In this document: positions 54,370-63,410 of the stretch, piece after piece | Layout: every line of letters begins with the position of its first letter | How positions within the stretch are numbered: position 1 is the first letter of the stretch | Assembly: GCF_003441615.1 (NCBI RefSeq) | Contig: NZ_CP031842.1 | Span: forward strand, 1,506,501-1,570,500 | From: Dechloromonas sp. HYN0024 | Lineage (GTDB): Bacteria; Pseudomonadota; Gammaproteobacteria; Burkholderiales; Rhodocyclaceae | Direction of reading: 5' to 3' | Length of the DNA stretch: 64,000 nt | Notes under the pieces: generated by a model | Databases searched by the model: none | The model's input: the letters and a program-made list of their open reading frames with translations, nothing else | What the model was told of the DNA's origin: nothing | Translations under genes and position numbers: made by a program

Positions 54370-54551
54370 GCCAGCCACCCGTTGAAGTGCTGAGACAGGC
54401 GGCGGCGGATGGCGCGGCGGTCCTCGAAGCGTTCGGCAATGTGGAACTGGGCGAAGGTGGCACCGTGTTTCATGGCGTAGCGCATGGCGGCATAGATGCC
54501 CCAGGCTTGGACTTTCTTCGCGGCGTGAATGGCCGCCTGGTTAGGTTTCAT
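54366..54551 (-). CDS. provirus basic protein, 61 aa
   Basis: MKPNQAAIHAAKKVQAWG..., basic C-terminal half (RRAIRRRLSQHFNG). ATG 54551 follows GGGG at about 54556-54559. It is the first gene of the replication/packaging operon and might bind DNA. Confidence 0.55.
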   Translation of the reverse strand: MKPNQAAIHAAKKVQAWGIYAAMRYAMKHGATFAQFHIAERFEDRRAIRRRLSQHFNGWLA

Positions 54552-54584
54552 GGTTATCCCCAAATTTGTGTTACCCGCCCCAGG

Positions 54585-54672
54585 ACCGTCTGTGAGATTG
54601 CCTTCGCAGTCCCGCGCTTCCTTTGACGCCCTGCATCGTCATCAGCCACGGCAAAGCAATCTCACAGACGGT
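54585..54672. repeat. 17-bp inverted repeat in provirus control region
   Basis: ACCGTCTGTGAGATTGC at 54585-54601 and its perfect complement at 54656-54672, 54 nt apart. It lies between the minus-strand operon and the plus-strand regulator. It could be a paired operator or part of the replication origin. Confidence 0.7.
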
Positions 54673-54691
54673 GCCGGGGCTGCTCGCTGGA

Positions 54692-54838
54692 TCATTGGGG
54701 AATGGGGTTCAGGTCGTCGCTGGCCCCGGCAAGGCGGAATCTATAGATAGGCATTCGCCATTGCAATAGGTCGTCACCGAACCTTGTACATAGCCAGCTG
54801 GTTGACTATGCTCAGATTGCACACTTCATTGGGGAATG
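54692..54838 (+). repeat. 13-bp direct repeat flanking the regulator promoter
   Basis: TCATTGGGGAATG occurs at 54692-54704 and 54826-54838; the second copy includes the ribosome binding site of the regulator gene. Possible operator pair. Confidence 0.5.
54784..54812 (+). promoter_or_regulatory. promoter for provirus regulator
   Basis: TTGTAC at 54784-54789, 17-nt spacer, TATGCT at 54807-54812, directed toward the regulator gene at 54843. Confidence 0.6.
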
Positions 54839-54842
54839 AAAA

Positions 54843-55115
54843 ATGTCAGTTTCTATAGAACTGCTGGACGCGTTCAAAGCCGCACTGGGCGGCATTTCCG
54901 ACTATCGCGCTGCAAAGCTTTTGTTGGTCAAACAACCGACTATGAGCGGTTGGCGCAATGAACGGGGTCCAATGTCACCTGAAAAGGTACTTTTGGCCTG
55001 CGAATTGTCAGGGCTTGATGCAGTAGATTGGTTATTGCGCCTTTATCGAGAGCGCGCACGATGCGACAAGGAAAAACAGGTACTAGATACCCTGCGGAGC
55101 CGCGCCGCTGCTTGA
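54843..55115 (+). CDS. provirus helix-turn-helix repressor
   Basis: 90 residues. An HTH at about 18-40 (SDYRAAKLLLVKQPTMSGWRN) is followed by a second helical part (EKVLLACELSGLDAVDWLL). This is the layout of small Cro/CI-like or YdaS-type phage regulators. It is divergent from the replication operon, so it probably holds the lysogenic switch. Confidence 0.78.
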   Translation: MSVSIELLDAFKAALGGISDYRAAKLLLVKQPTMSGWRNERGPMSPEKVLLACELSGLDAVDWLLRLYRERARCDKEKQVLDTLRSRAAA

Positions 55116-55145
55116 TTTTGTCTATCTGGAAAGGTGACGTTTACC

Positions 55146-55173
55146 GGTCCAAATAGTACAAATTATGCGCGAT
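55146..55173 (-). other. degenerate dif-like site, right provirus boundary
   Basis: Minus strand: an intact XerC arm (GCGCATAAT) and central region, but a diverged XerD-side arm (ACTATTTGG). It shares TACAAATTATGCGC with the left site (14 bp here at 55157-55170). The XerC arm is on the chromosomal side, as expected if the phage attP supplied the poor XerD arm. Confidence 0.8.
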
Positions 55174-55287
55174 TCGGGTTGTGGTGTTTTTGCGATGAAT
55201 GGAATAATTTACCCAACTCGCCCGTTAACCAGGCATTGGCACTCTTCCTCGATGAGTCGCCCAAAGACAACCAACGAAAGGAAGATA

Positions 55288-55620
55288 ATGCGGGTCATAG
55301 GTCTTGAAGGTGCACTGCTCGATTTCTGGGTGGCCAAATCGGAGAATCTCAAGCGCTTGCCGGAGGCGCCCGCAGCGGGACAAACGACCCATCAGGAAAG
55401 CGGCTACTGGCATCCGGATACGTATCACCCGTCGAGCAACTGGTCTCAGGGGGGCGCCATCGTCGCCAAGGACTGGCACGGTATCGAGGATGGCATGATT
55501 GAATGGTTCGGGCCGCATTGGGCTTTTATCAAGCGCATATCTGATGCGCCGCTGCCCTGGTTGATGCGGGCCTACGTAAAAGTCCATTTCGGTGATGAAG
55601 TCGAGGATGTCGATCAGTGA
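55288..55620 (+). CDS. DUF2591/NinX-like protein
   Basis: 110 residues from ATG 55288 after GAAAGGAAG. LEGALLDFWVAKSENL, then SNWSQGGAIVAKD, matches the DUF2591 family, often found in phages. It lies outside the dif repeat, between the provirus and dnaE2, and overlaps the dnaE2 end by 7 nt. It may be a remnant of an earlier phage at dif or a normal chromosomal copy. Confidence 0.75.
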   Translation: MRVIGLEGALLDFWVAKSENLKRLPEAPAAGQTTHQESGYWHPDTYHPSSNWSQGGAIVAKDWHGIEDGMIEWFGPHWAFIKRISDAPLPWLMRAYVKVHFGDEVEDVDQ

Positions 55621-58600
55621 AAATCCCGGCTCGCCGTTTCGAGTCGGCCAAGCCATGCTGAAAGGTCAACCAGACGTTTGGCGACCAGATGCACGACTTC
55701 TCCTTCAATCTGTAATTGTCCATAAACACCGAGCAGCCGTGCGCCAAGAAGGTCACGCCGCTGGCTTTCGACAAGCTGTGGATGAACGACAACATTGACC
55801 AGCCCGCTTTCGTCTTCCAGTGTCACGAAAACGATGCCGGTGGCGGTTCCCGGTCGCTGACGGCCGACCACGATCCCGGCGGCGCGGATCAGGGCGCAAT
55901 GGCCGGCAGCTTTCAGGCTGGCGGCCATGACGAACCGCCGCGCAGCCAGGTGCGGACGAAGCAGCGCCAATGGGTGACGGCGCAGACTCAGACCGAGGCT
56001 GCGGTAATCGGCGACGAGATTTTCGGCCTCGCTCGGCGGCAACAACGTGGTTTCAGGCTCTGGTATCGTCAAACCGTCGAACAGATCCCCCTGAACGACC
56101 GCTACAGTCGCCGCCCAGGCAGCCTGACGACGATGACCGGCCAGATTTTGCAGGGCATCGGCCGCGGCCAGCAGATCAAGGTCGCGACGCGTCAGGCTGG
56201 CTCGAGCGGCCAGGTCAGCAATGTTTACCAGCGGGGTTTCTCGCCGGTCAAGTGCGGTAATGCGTCCGGCCGCAGCTTTTGACAAGCCGCTGATGTCGCG
56301 CAGGCCGAGGCGGACGGCTCCGCTGGCATCGATCCGACTGTCCCAATCGCTTTCCGTGACGTCGGGCGGCAGCACGTTCACGCCATGGCGTCGGGCGTCC
56401 TGAATCAGCATCGAGGGTGAGTAAAAGCCCATCGGCTGGCTGTTGAGCAGGCCACACAGAAAAACGGCCGGATGATGCCGTTTGAGCCAGGCCGAGACAT
56501 AGACGAGCAGCGCGAAGCTGGCGGCGTGCGATTCGGGAAATCCGTATTCTCCGAAGCCCTGTATTTGGGCAATGATGCGCCGGGCGAAAGTATCCGGCAG
56601 GCCATTGGCCGCCATGCCGACGAGCAATTTTTGTTCGAAAGGCTCAAGGCCGCCCTTGCGCTTCCAGGCAGCCATTGCCCGCCGCAGCTGGTCGGCCTCG
56701 CCGGGGGTGAAATTGGCAGCAACGACGGCCAGTTGCATGACCTGCTCCTGAAAGATCGGTACGCCGCAGGTGCGCTCAAGTACCTTGTCGACGGCCGGCG
56801 ATATTTTCTCGATGGGCTCCCTGCCCTGTCGCCGCTTGAGGTAGGGATGCACCATGTCCCCCTGGATCGGCCCGGGCCGGACGAGTGCGACCTCGACAAC
56901 GAGATCGTAGTAACGACGCGGCTTCAGGCGTGGCAGCATGGCCATCTGGGCGCGCGACTCGACTTGAAAAACGCCCATGCTGTCAGCGTGGCAAAGCATG
57001 TCGTAGGTGGCCGGATCTTCTCGCGGGATGTCGGCCATCCGCCATGTTCGGCCCGAACTTGCACTCAACAGGGCAAGCATCCGGCGGATGGCTGACAGCA
57101 TACCGAGAGCCAGCACATCGACCTTCATCAGGCCGACGGCATCGAGATCATCCTTGTCCCACTGGATCACCGTGCGTTCGGCCATGGCTGTATTTTCGAC
57201 CGGCACCAGTCGGGCCAGCGGCCCGCGCGACATGACGAAGCCGCCGACGTGCTGGGTCAGGTGACGGGGAAAGCCGCGCAATTGCCCGGCGATCCACAGC
57301 CATTTCTCGACTCTCGGCGAGTTGGGGTCCAGGCCCTGCTCAGCGAAGCGCGCCGGCAATTGTTCGCGCTTGTCCCACCATGCCAGCGAGGCAGTCAGGG
57401 CGTCAATGCGCGCTGTTTCGAAGCCGAGCACCCGGCCCGCATCACGCAGCGCGCCCTTGGTCCGGTAGGTGATCAGGGCCGCCGCCAGCGCCGTGCGTTC
57501 CCGCCCGTATTTGCCATAGATATAGGCGATGACCTCGGGGCGGCGCTCGTGCTCGAAGTCGACATCAATATCCGGCGGCTCCCCCCGCTCCTTCGAAATG
57601 AAACGCTCAAACAGCATGCCCGAACGATCCGGACTGACTTCGGTAATGCCGAGCGCGAAACAGACGATCGAATTGGCCGCCGAACCACGCCCCTGACACA
57701 GGATATCGACGCTGCGGGAAAAACAGACGATGTCGTACACCGTCAGGAAATAAGGCTCATATTTCAGCTCGGCGATCAGTCGCAACTCGTGCTCGATACG
57801 TTGCCGTACATCGTCGGGAATTCCCTGTGGATAGCGGCGGCGCAGGCCATCTTCGGTTTCGTGACGGAGCCAGGAGGTCGGCGTGTGGCCGGACGGCACG
57901 ATTTCTTCCGGGTACTCATAGCGGAGTTCGTCGAGCGAGAACGTACACAGGCCGGCAATTTTCCGGGTTTCCGCCAGTAGTTCTGGCGGATAGAGGCGAG
58001 ACAGGCGCAGGCGTGTGCGCAGATGCCGCTCGGCATTGGGAAAAAGGGCATAACCCGCCGCAAAGACGGTGGTTTTCAGGCGCAGTGCGGTCAGCACATC
58101 CTGTACCGGACGACGCGCCTTGATGTGCATATGCACATCGCCCGCCGCCACCAGTGGCAGGCCGCAGGCCGCACCCAGTGCCTGCAGGTTGGCCAGTCGG
58201 CTTGCGTCGTCGGCTCCGGCATGCAGTTCGACGGCAAGCCACAGGCGGCCAGGAAAACGCTCGGCCAGCCACTGCCCGTCAGTCACCAAGGCCCCTGTAT
58301 CGGGCGCCCACAGCACCAGACAATCGGGGACTGCACCATTCGGCGAGACGATATTCAGGTCATGGCGGTGCAGGGTATAAGCCCCCTTCTCCGCCCGTCG
58401 CCGGGCCAGCGTGATGAGCGCCGACAGGTTGCCGTAGCCTTCGCGGTTTTTGGCCAGAAAAATCAGCTTGAGGCCGTCGTGGGTGCGCATCTCACTGCCG
58501 ACAATCAGTTTTAACCCGGCATGTTTCGCCGCCTGATGCGCCCGGACAATGCCAGCCAGCGAGCACTCATCGGTCAGTGCCAGCGCCGTATACCCTTGTA

Positions 58601-58697
58601 TCGCGGCCTGTTCGACGAGTTCATGCGGATGCGAGGCGCCTCGCAGAAAAGTGAAATTGGAGAGGCAGTGCAACTCGGCATAATCTGGCAGAGACAT
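55614..58697 (-). CDS. dnaE2: error-prone DNA polymerase DnaE2/ImuC
   Basis: Translesion polymerase of the SOS mutasome, 1027 residues. An N-terminal PHP domain (ELHCLSNFTFLRGASHPHELV), the polymerase core with catalytic PDIDVDFEHERR, and an OB domain near the C-terminus. It has no tau-binding tail typical of DnaE1. It is the last gene of lexA-imuA-imuB-dnaE2, 15 nt after imuB. Confidence 0.97.
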   Translation of the reverse strand: MSLPDYAELHCLSNFTFLRGASHPHELVEQAAIQGYTALALTDECSLAGIVRAHQAAKHAGLKLIVGSEMRTHDGLKLIFLAKNREGYGNLSALITLARRRAEKGAYTLHRHDLNIVSPNGAVPDCLVLWAPDTGALVTDGQWLAERFPGRLWLAVELHAGADDASRLANLQALGAACGLPLVAAGDVHMHIKARRPVQDVLTALRLKTTVFAAGYALFPNAERHLRTRLRLSRLYPPELLAETRKIAGLCTFSLDELRYEYPEEIVPSGHTPTSWLRHETEDGLRRRYPQGIPDDVRQRIEHELRLIAELKYEPYFLTVYDIVCFSRSVDILCQGRGSAANSIVCFALGITEVSPDRSGMLFERFISKERGEPPDIDVDFEHERRPEVIAYIYGKYGRERTALAAALITYRTKGALRDAGRVLGFETARIDALTASLAWWDKREQLPARFAEQGLDPNSPRVEKWLWIAGQLRGFPRHLTQHVGGFVMSRGPLARLVPVENTAMAERTVIQWDKDDLDAVGLMKVDVLALGMLSAIRRMLALLSASSGRTWRMADIPREDPATYDMLCHADSMGVFQVESRAQMAMLPRLKPRRYYDLVVEVALVRPGPIQGDMVHPYLKRRQGREPIEKISPAVDKVLERTCGVPIFQEQVMQLAVVAANFTPGEADQLRRAMAAWKRKGGLEPFEQKLLVGMAANGLPDTFARRIIAQIQGFGEYGFPESHAASFALLVYVSAWLKRHHPAVFLCGLLNSQPMGFYSPSMLIQDARRHGVNVLPPDVTESDWDSRIDASGAVRLGLRDISGLSKAAAGRITALDRRETPLVNIADLAARASLTRRDLDLLAAADALQNLAGHRRQAAWAATVAVVQGDLFDGLTIPEPETTLLPPSEAENLVADYRSLGLSLRRHPLALLRPHLAARRFVMAASLKAAGHCALIRAAGIVVGRQRPGTATGIVFVTLEDESGLVNVVVHPQLVESQRRDLLGARLLGVYGQLQIEGEVVHLVAKRLVDLSAWLGRLETASRDFH

Positions 58698-58712
58698 GGT
58701 TTCACCACCCGA

Positions 58713-60203
58713 TCAGGCAAAAAGGCCGTGCAGGAACCAGCCTTGAGCATCCCGGAAAACCCACGCCCACTGACCGAGCGGGTTGCGGGCGATGAAATAG
58801 TCGCGTCGGACATCACCGGCCGCCCCGCCCTCGCCCTCGTCCCACCAGCCGCTTTCAAGGCGCTCACCGCGTGACACCAGTTTTAGCGGGCCATGCCAGT
58901 GCGGGCTGCCAGCCCGTTCGGCCAGGGCCTGTGGTGTCGGCAACAGCCACAGCGGGCGCGATTGGCTGAAAACGGGTTGCGGTGACTTTTCAGGCGCCTC
59001 CTGGGGACAATTTTTGCGTGCAGCGATGGCTGACCGGCGTGCATGGCCCGGGCCGGCATCAAGATCAGACCGTCCCGTGGCGCATTCCGGTCGATGATCG
59101 TTCAGCACACCAATCGCCTGTACAGCCCCTTCCCCCAGCCGGGCATGCAGCCGTTCCAGGCAGGCCAGCGCACCTTCTCCAGCAACAGCCTGGTCGAAAA
59201 GAGGGTTGCTGACGCCAGGTTTTTCGACCAGTTCATCGGCTTGCAGGCGCAGGACTTCGACTGGCGATTTCAGATGCAAACGGGAAAGATGCTCACGCAA
59301 GAGACGAACGAAACGCCCTTCATCGGCGGCCGGTTCGGCAAAACTCAGGGGCAGCACAGTCGGTGGGCCATCATCGTGCATCAACAGAAGCGAACAACGG
59401 CGAACCAGCAACTGCCGGCCGTTCAGCCATCCGGCCAGGGAAGCGAATAGGCGCTGCCCGGCAAAGATCAGCGCTTCGGCATGCTTGATGCGAGCCGGTA
59501 GCTCGATGTCGATGGCAAAACTGTCGGGAAAAACAAAAGGCGTTTGTGGGTCAGGCTGTTCGCCCCAGGCCCGCAACAAATCGTCGACCGGCCCGCTGCC
59601 AATGCGCTGTCGTAACCCGGCGCCGGGTAACCGGCGCAGATCACCCAGGCACTTGAGACCGAACGATGTCAGCCGATTCGTCACTTCATCCGGCCAACCA
59701 GGGACAGTACAAGATAAATGCGCCAGGGCTGAGTGCATGACAGACTGTTCTGGATAACTCTGGTTGCCACCATTCCATGCCAGCCAACATGCCCCGAGCG
59801 GTGTCGGCGCAACGGCCCAGCGACTTGCGTAGGACTGCGTGGCACAGCCGGCCAGGGCCGCCGCGACGATTGCTTCGACTCCGCCAAACAGACGCAGACA
59901 ACCACCGATTTCGAGCAGCAATGTATCCGGAGCGACCAGACTGATCGTTGGGGTGAAACACCCGGCCCAGCAGGCGAGATTCTCCAGTGCTGTTTTTTCG
60001 TGAGCTTCACAGCGGTCAAAGACGTTCAGACCGGGATGCAGGCCGAGCGCCGTCGACAGCTTTTGACCCGGACCAACCCCGGCTGCCACGGCATCGCCAT
60101 CGGCAACCCACACCCGCCCGCGAACGACGACTGCGCTAGGCGACTGATGTAGCGGCAAGGCCTCGAGCGGCAACAAGGGAAAGTTCAGGGCCAGCCACAG
60201 CAC
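58713..60203 (-). CDS. imuB: ImuB, inactive Y-family polymerase subunit
   Basis: 496 residues from GTG 60203 ([16 protein letters not shown]); the frame upstream is antisense/overlap of imuA. ImuB resembles DinB-type polymerases but lacks catalytic acidic residues; it links ImuA and DnaE2 to the beta clamp. It overlaps imuA by 68 nt, an unusually long overlap. Confidence 0.93.
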   Translation of the reverse strand: MLWLALNFPLLPLEALPLHQSPSAVVVRGRVWVADGDAVAAGVGPGQKLSTALGLHPGLNVFDRCEAHEKTALENLACWAGCFTPTISLVAPDTLLLEIGGCLRLFGGVEAIVAAALAGCATQSYASRWAVAPTPLGACWLAWNGGNQSYPEQSVMHSALAHLSCTVPGWPDEVTNRLTSFGLKCLGDLRRLPGAGLRQRIGSGPVDDLLRAWGEQPDPQTPFVFPDSFAIDIELPARIKHAEALIFAGQRLFASLAGWLNGRQLLVRRCSLLLMHDDGPPTVLPLSFAEPAADEGRFVRLLREHLSRLHLKSPVEVLRLQADELVEKPGVSNPLFDQAVAGEGALACLERLHARLGEGAVQAIGVLNDHRPECATGRSDLDAGPGHARRSAIAARKNCPQEAPEKSPQPVFSQSRPLWLLPTPQALAERAGSPHWHGPLKLVSRGERLESGWWDEGEGGAAGDVRRDYFIARNPLGQWAWVFRDAQGWFLHGLFA

Positions 60204-60861
60204 GCGAATTTCTCCCGGCAAGAGGAAGGGGACGAGGAATGGACAAGGCGAGCGGCCGGGAAACCGGCCGGCCGCGCCGTTTGATGATGCGCACCGACAG
60301 GCTGCTGCCGCCAGCCGCCAGCGCAAGGCGCAACGGGGCGGATGATGGCGCGCCGGCAGCGGCCGTCGGCCGCCACAAACAGGCAAAAGCCGATAGCCCC
60401 TCGGCGGCAACCTGCAGACGACGCAGTGTCCGGGCATCGATATTGGCTTCCGGCCAGGCCAGAACGCCGGCAAAACCGCCACAGGCGAGCAATTGTTCGA
60501 TACACCAGCCAACCCGCTGACCGGCCTTGATGATGACCAGTCGCTCGAGGGCCAGGCCAGCTGCCGCCCAGGCCGGGGCATGCGGCAACCAGGGCGGCGC
60601 CACCAACGCCAGCCAGCCTCCCTCGGCAGACAATCGAGCAAGGGCTGGCAAGAGCAGGCTGATTTCGCCTACGCCGCCCCGGTCGACAAGAATTTCGGTC
60701 AGGCTGCCCCGTGGCCAGCCACCACCCGGCAATTCGGCATCGAGTTCAGGGTAACCGCTCGGGATCGTGCTTTCCGGCAGGGATGCCACCGCGTCGCCGC
60801 GCCAGACATCGCCCCGGGCCAGCACATCTGCCAAGGCAACCGGCATCGGCTGGGTGGTCAT
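60136..60861 (-). CDS. imuA: ImuA, RecA/SulA-like mutasome protein
   Basis: 241 residues. RecA-like core with [23 protein letters not shown], the hallmark of ImuA/SulA-like proteins, and without a functional Walker A. It works with ImuB and DnaE2 in damage-induced mutagenesis. 4-nt overlap with lexA. Confidence 0.94.
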   Translation of the reverse strand: MTTQPMPVALADVLARGDVWRGDAVASLPESTIPSGYPELDAELPGGGWPRGSLTEILVDRGGVGEISLLLPALARLSAEGGWLALVAPPWLPHAPAWAAAGLALERLVIIKAGQRVGWCIEQLLACGGFAGVLAWPEANIDARTLRRLQVAAEGLSAFACLWRPTAAAGAPSSAPLRLALAAGGSSLSVRIIKRRGRPVSRPLALSIPRPLPLAGRNSRAVAGPELSLVAARGLAATSVA

Positions 60862-61463
60862 GACAGCTTGGAAACGGCTCCGCGGATCAGGCCGACGGCG
60901 ATGCCTTCGATGGCAAATTCGACCTCTTCCGGGTTGACGATGATCGGCTGAAAATCGGGGTTTTCGGCAATCAGTCTGATCTGGCCATTGGCCCGCTCCA
61001 GACGCTTGACCGTCACTTCTTCATCGATGCGGGCAACGACAATCTGGCCATCGCGCGCCTGATTGGTCTTGTGTACAGCCAGCAGGTCGCCATCGAACAT
61101 GCCGATATCGATCATCGACAGTCCGCGCACCTTGAGCAGGAAATCGGCCTTCGGTGAAAACATGCTGGCATCGAAGGCATAACGGCCCTGGACGTTTTCG
61201 ACGGCGAGGATGGGCGAGCCAGCGGCGACGCTGCCGATCAGCGGCAGGCCGAGTTGCTCGACGAGCCGTATGCCGCGCGCCGAACCGGGTTCGAGGACGA
61301 TGGCGCCCTTCTTGGCGAGCGCCTTGAGGTGGTCTTCGGCTGCATTGGGTGAGGCAAAGCCGAAGGCGCTGGAGATTTCCATGCGCGTCGGCGGCGCGCC
61401 GAGGACTTCCAGCGTGCTTTTGATGAAGTCGAGAATTTCCTGCTGACGTGGCGTGAGTTTCAT
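60858..61463 (-). CDS. lexA: SOS repressor LexA
   Basis: 201 residues. A winged helix (about 1-65) and an S24 protease domain: the Ala81-Gly82 cleavage bond, Ser116 (RGLSMID) and Lys153 (TVKRL) are all present. It represses its own operon with imuA-imuB-dnaE2, so the mutasome is induced with lexA. Confidence 0.97.
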   Translation of the reverse strand: MKLTPRQQEILDFIKSTLEVLGAPPTRMEISSAFGFASPNAAEDHLKALAKKGAIVLEPGSARGIRLVEQLGLPLIGSVAAGSPILAVENVQGRYAFDASMFSPKADFLLKVRGLSMIDIGMFDGDLLAVHKTNQARDGQIVVARIDEEVTVKRLERANGQIRLIAENPDFQPIIVNPEEVEFAIEGIAVGLIRGAVSKLS

Positions 61464-61490
61464 GGCCGGCCTCTGCTAAAAACCAATGAC

Positions 61491-61506
61491 TGTATTTTTG
61501 TACAGT
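61491..61506 (-). promoter_or_regulatory. LexA box upstream of lexA
   Basis: CTGTATTTTTGTACAG fits the E. coli-type consensus CTG-N10-CAG and is an almost perfect palindrome. It is 28 nt upstream of the lexA start, so the whole lexA-imuA-imuB-dnaE2 operon is self-regulated. Confidence 0.9.
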
Positions 61507-61530
61507 AACTGATTTTTGGCAAGCAAAAAA

Positions 61531-62877
61531 TCAGGTCGGCAGATCAAAACCCTTCAGCTTGCGGTACATGTCGACAGCGTAGGAATCCGTCATCCCGGCG
61601 ACGAAATCGGCGACCTGAAGGAGGCGAATATAAGGATCAGCATCGGGCTCACCATCATGGCCAAGGAACTGTGTTGGCAGCAGATTGAGCAACATGCGCT
61701 CGCGCGTCGTGAAGCGGGCGTGCCCCGCCCTCGCCTCAACGGCATTGGTGAACAGGCCGAGCAAGGCCCCAAGGACCTCAAAGCCGGCGGTTTCGATCTC
61801 CAGTGCCGGACGGGCGGTGTAGATGGTTTCCTTGGCCAGCTTGAGAATAGCCTGCAGGGGATGGGCGATGGGCGAGCTTTCGAGCAGTTCGTCATCAAAC
61901 CGGCCGCTCAGGATGGCATCCTCGTTTTCCAGAAAGACTGCTGCGGCACTTTCGAGCAGGCAGCCGATAGCCTTGGCGCGCAGGTATTCGAGACGCTCCT
62001 TGGGGTCGTGCAGACGATCCAGTCGGCCACCATTGACCGTATTGCCGGCGAGATCGGCAAGCAGGCATTCGGCGTCCTTGTAGGGCACGAAACCGAGGCG
62101 GGCGGCATCTTCAAGGTCGACGATGAGGTAGCAGGTGTCGTCGGCCACTTCGACCAGAAAAGCCAGCGGATGACGACGCCAGGCGGTGCCGGGCAGGCGC
62201 TCGACCAGGCCGGTCGATTTCGCCACCTGGCGGAAAGCCTCTGCATCCTGCTGGAAGAAGCCGAATTTCTTGCCGCTCTTGCCATCCAGTTCGCTCTCGA
62301 GGTGCGACGGACGCGGGTACTTGGTGAAGGTCGCCAGCACCGCGCTGCTCAGTTGCAAGCCACCAGGATTGGCCGGGCTTTGCAGCCGGCTGACGATACG
62401 AAACCCCTGGGCATTGCCTTCGTAACGTTCGAAGTCGGCCTTCTGGGCCGGCGTCAGGTCATGGCGTTCGAGCAGGCCGGAATGACGAAACCACTCGCGG
62501 ATCGCATCTTCGCCGGCATGGCCGAAGGGCGGATTGCCGATGTCATGGGCCAGACAGGCAGCCGCGACAATGGCCCCAAAGTCGCCCGATTCGACGTGCT
62601 GCAGGCCATGTCGGGCGATGATCTCGCGCCCGACGACGGCCCCCAGCGAGCGGCCGACGCAACTGACCTCAAGGCTGTGCGTCAGTCGGGTGCGGACGTA
62701 ATCACTCTTGGACAGTGGAAAAACCTGCGTCTTGTCTTTCATGCGCCGGAAGGCGGAGGTGAAGACAATGCGGTCGTAATCCTGCTGGAAGGCCGTACGC
62801 TCGGCCGTGCCGGGCGCCTTGCCGGCCCCCAGACGTTCGCTCGACAGCAGTTTTTCCCAGATTTTTCGTTTGCCCAT
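61531..62877 (-). CDS. dgt: dGTP triphosphohydrolase
   Basis: HD-domain hydrolase releasing triphosphate from dGTP, 448 residues. The metal-binding segments are RTRLTHSLEV and CLAHDIGNPPFGHAGE. The lexA control region separates it from lexA, 28 nt downstream of its stop, both on the minus strand. Confidence 0.94.
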   Translation of the reverse strand: MGKRKIWEKLLSSERLGAGKAPGTAERTAFQQDYDRIVFTSAFRRMKDKTQVFPLSKSDYVRTRLTHSLEVSCVGRSLGAVVGREIIARHGLQHVESGDFGAIVAAACLAHDIGNPPFGHAGEDAIREWFRHSGLLERHDLTPAQKADFERYEGNAQGFRIVSRLQSPANPGGLQLSSAVLATFTKYPRPSHLESELDGKSGKKFGFFQQDAEAFRQVAKSTGLVERLPGTAWRRHPLAFLVEVADDTCYLIVDLEDAARLGFVPYKDAECLLADLAGNTVNGGRLDRLHDPKERLEYLRAKAIGCLLESAAAVFLENEDAILSGRFDDELLESSPIAHPLQAILKLAKETIYTARPALEIETAGFEVLGALLGLFTNAVEARAGHARFTTRERMLLNLLPTQFLGHDGEPDADPYIRLLQVADFVAGMTDSYAVDMYRKLKGFDLPT

Positions 62878-62912
62878 GCTCTTCGGATTTGACGATGCGA
62901 TGGGCTGGGAGT

Positions 62913-63323
62913 TTACTCTGCTTCGAGCGATGCCCGCACATGATCAGGCAGCGGCACTGATTTTCCGGTTTGCGTATCCATCCACACGACCTTGGCTGCC
63001 CCTTCGGCAAAAATACGCTCATCACCCTCAATGCGCATCTCGACGTAGGTCTCGCAGCTGGAGCGGCCGACTGCGCCGACAAAGGTACGCACCTCGACCA
63101 TGCCCGGATAATTCATCGGGATCAGGAAGGTGCAGCTGGCATTGATGATGACCGGCCCGGCGCCACCCGGACGGACCGGAACCTGCATGTCCTCGATCCA
63201 CTCGACCCGCGCCTGCTCCATGTAGCGAAAATAGACCGTATTATTGACATGCCCGTAGGCATCCATATCGCCCCAGCGAATGGGCATCTTGGTGACGTGA
63301 ATCAGCTTTTTCTTGTGTTCCAT
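62913..63323 (-). CDS. 4-hydroxybenzoyl-CoA thioesterase-family protein
   Basis: 136 residues from ATG 63323 (a start at 63353 is possible). Hot-dog fold with the active-site segment RWGDMDAYGHVNNTVYFRYME. Acyl-CoA thioesterase of the YbgC type; substrate not determined. It lies 35 nt upstream of dgt and divergent from the next gene. Confidence 0.9.
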   Translation of the reverse strand: MEHKKKLIHVTKMPIRWGDMDAYGHVNNTVYFRYMEQARVEWIEDMQVPVRPGGAGPVIINASCTFLIPMNYPGMVEVRTFVGAVGRSSCETYVEMRIEGDERIFAEGAAKVVWMDTQTGKSVPLPDHVRASLEAE

Positions 63324-63410
63324 AAACCTGACTACTAAAGTGGTGTTGATCAAAGTATTTCCATACTGTACCGTATTGAAATCAAGCTAACAATAAAACC
63401 AGGAGACATC

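Larger units (their letters stand above)
43687..55170. mobile_element. corticovirus (PM2)-like tailless provirus at dif
   Basis: 11.5 kb. Two minus-strand operons: replication/packaging (54551-49939) and virion/lysis (49803-44722); regulatory genes on the plus strand lie at both ends. Hallmarks are a P2-like double jelly-roll capsid protein, an FtsK/HerA-type packaging ATPase, a two-Tyr HUH Rep and a lambda-R-like lysozyme. It has no tail, portal, terminase or integrase genes. Direct repeats of a dif-like sequence bound it, implying host XerCD integration. Confidence 0.88.

Noticed and set aside
43687..55170. Filamentous phage (inovirus) because of dif integration
   Set aside because: No zot/pI, pIII or pVIII-type gene; the capsid, ATPase and lysozyme fit a tailless icosahedral phage instead.
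61516..62892. 458-residue frame opposite dgt
   Set aside because: Exact shadow of dgt, which has both HD motifs.
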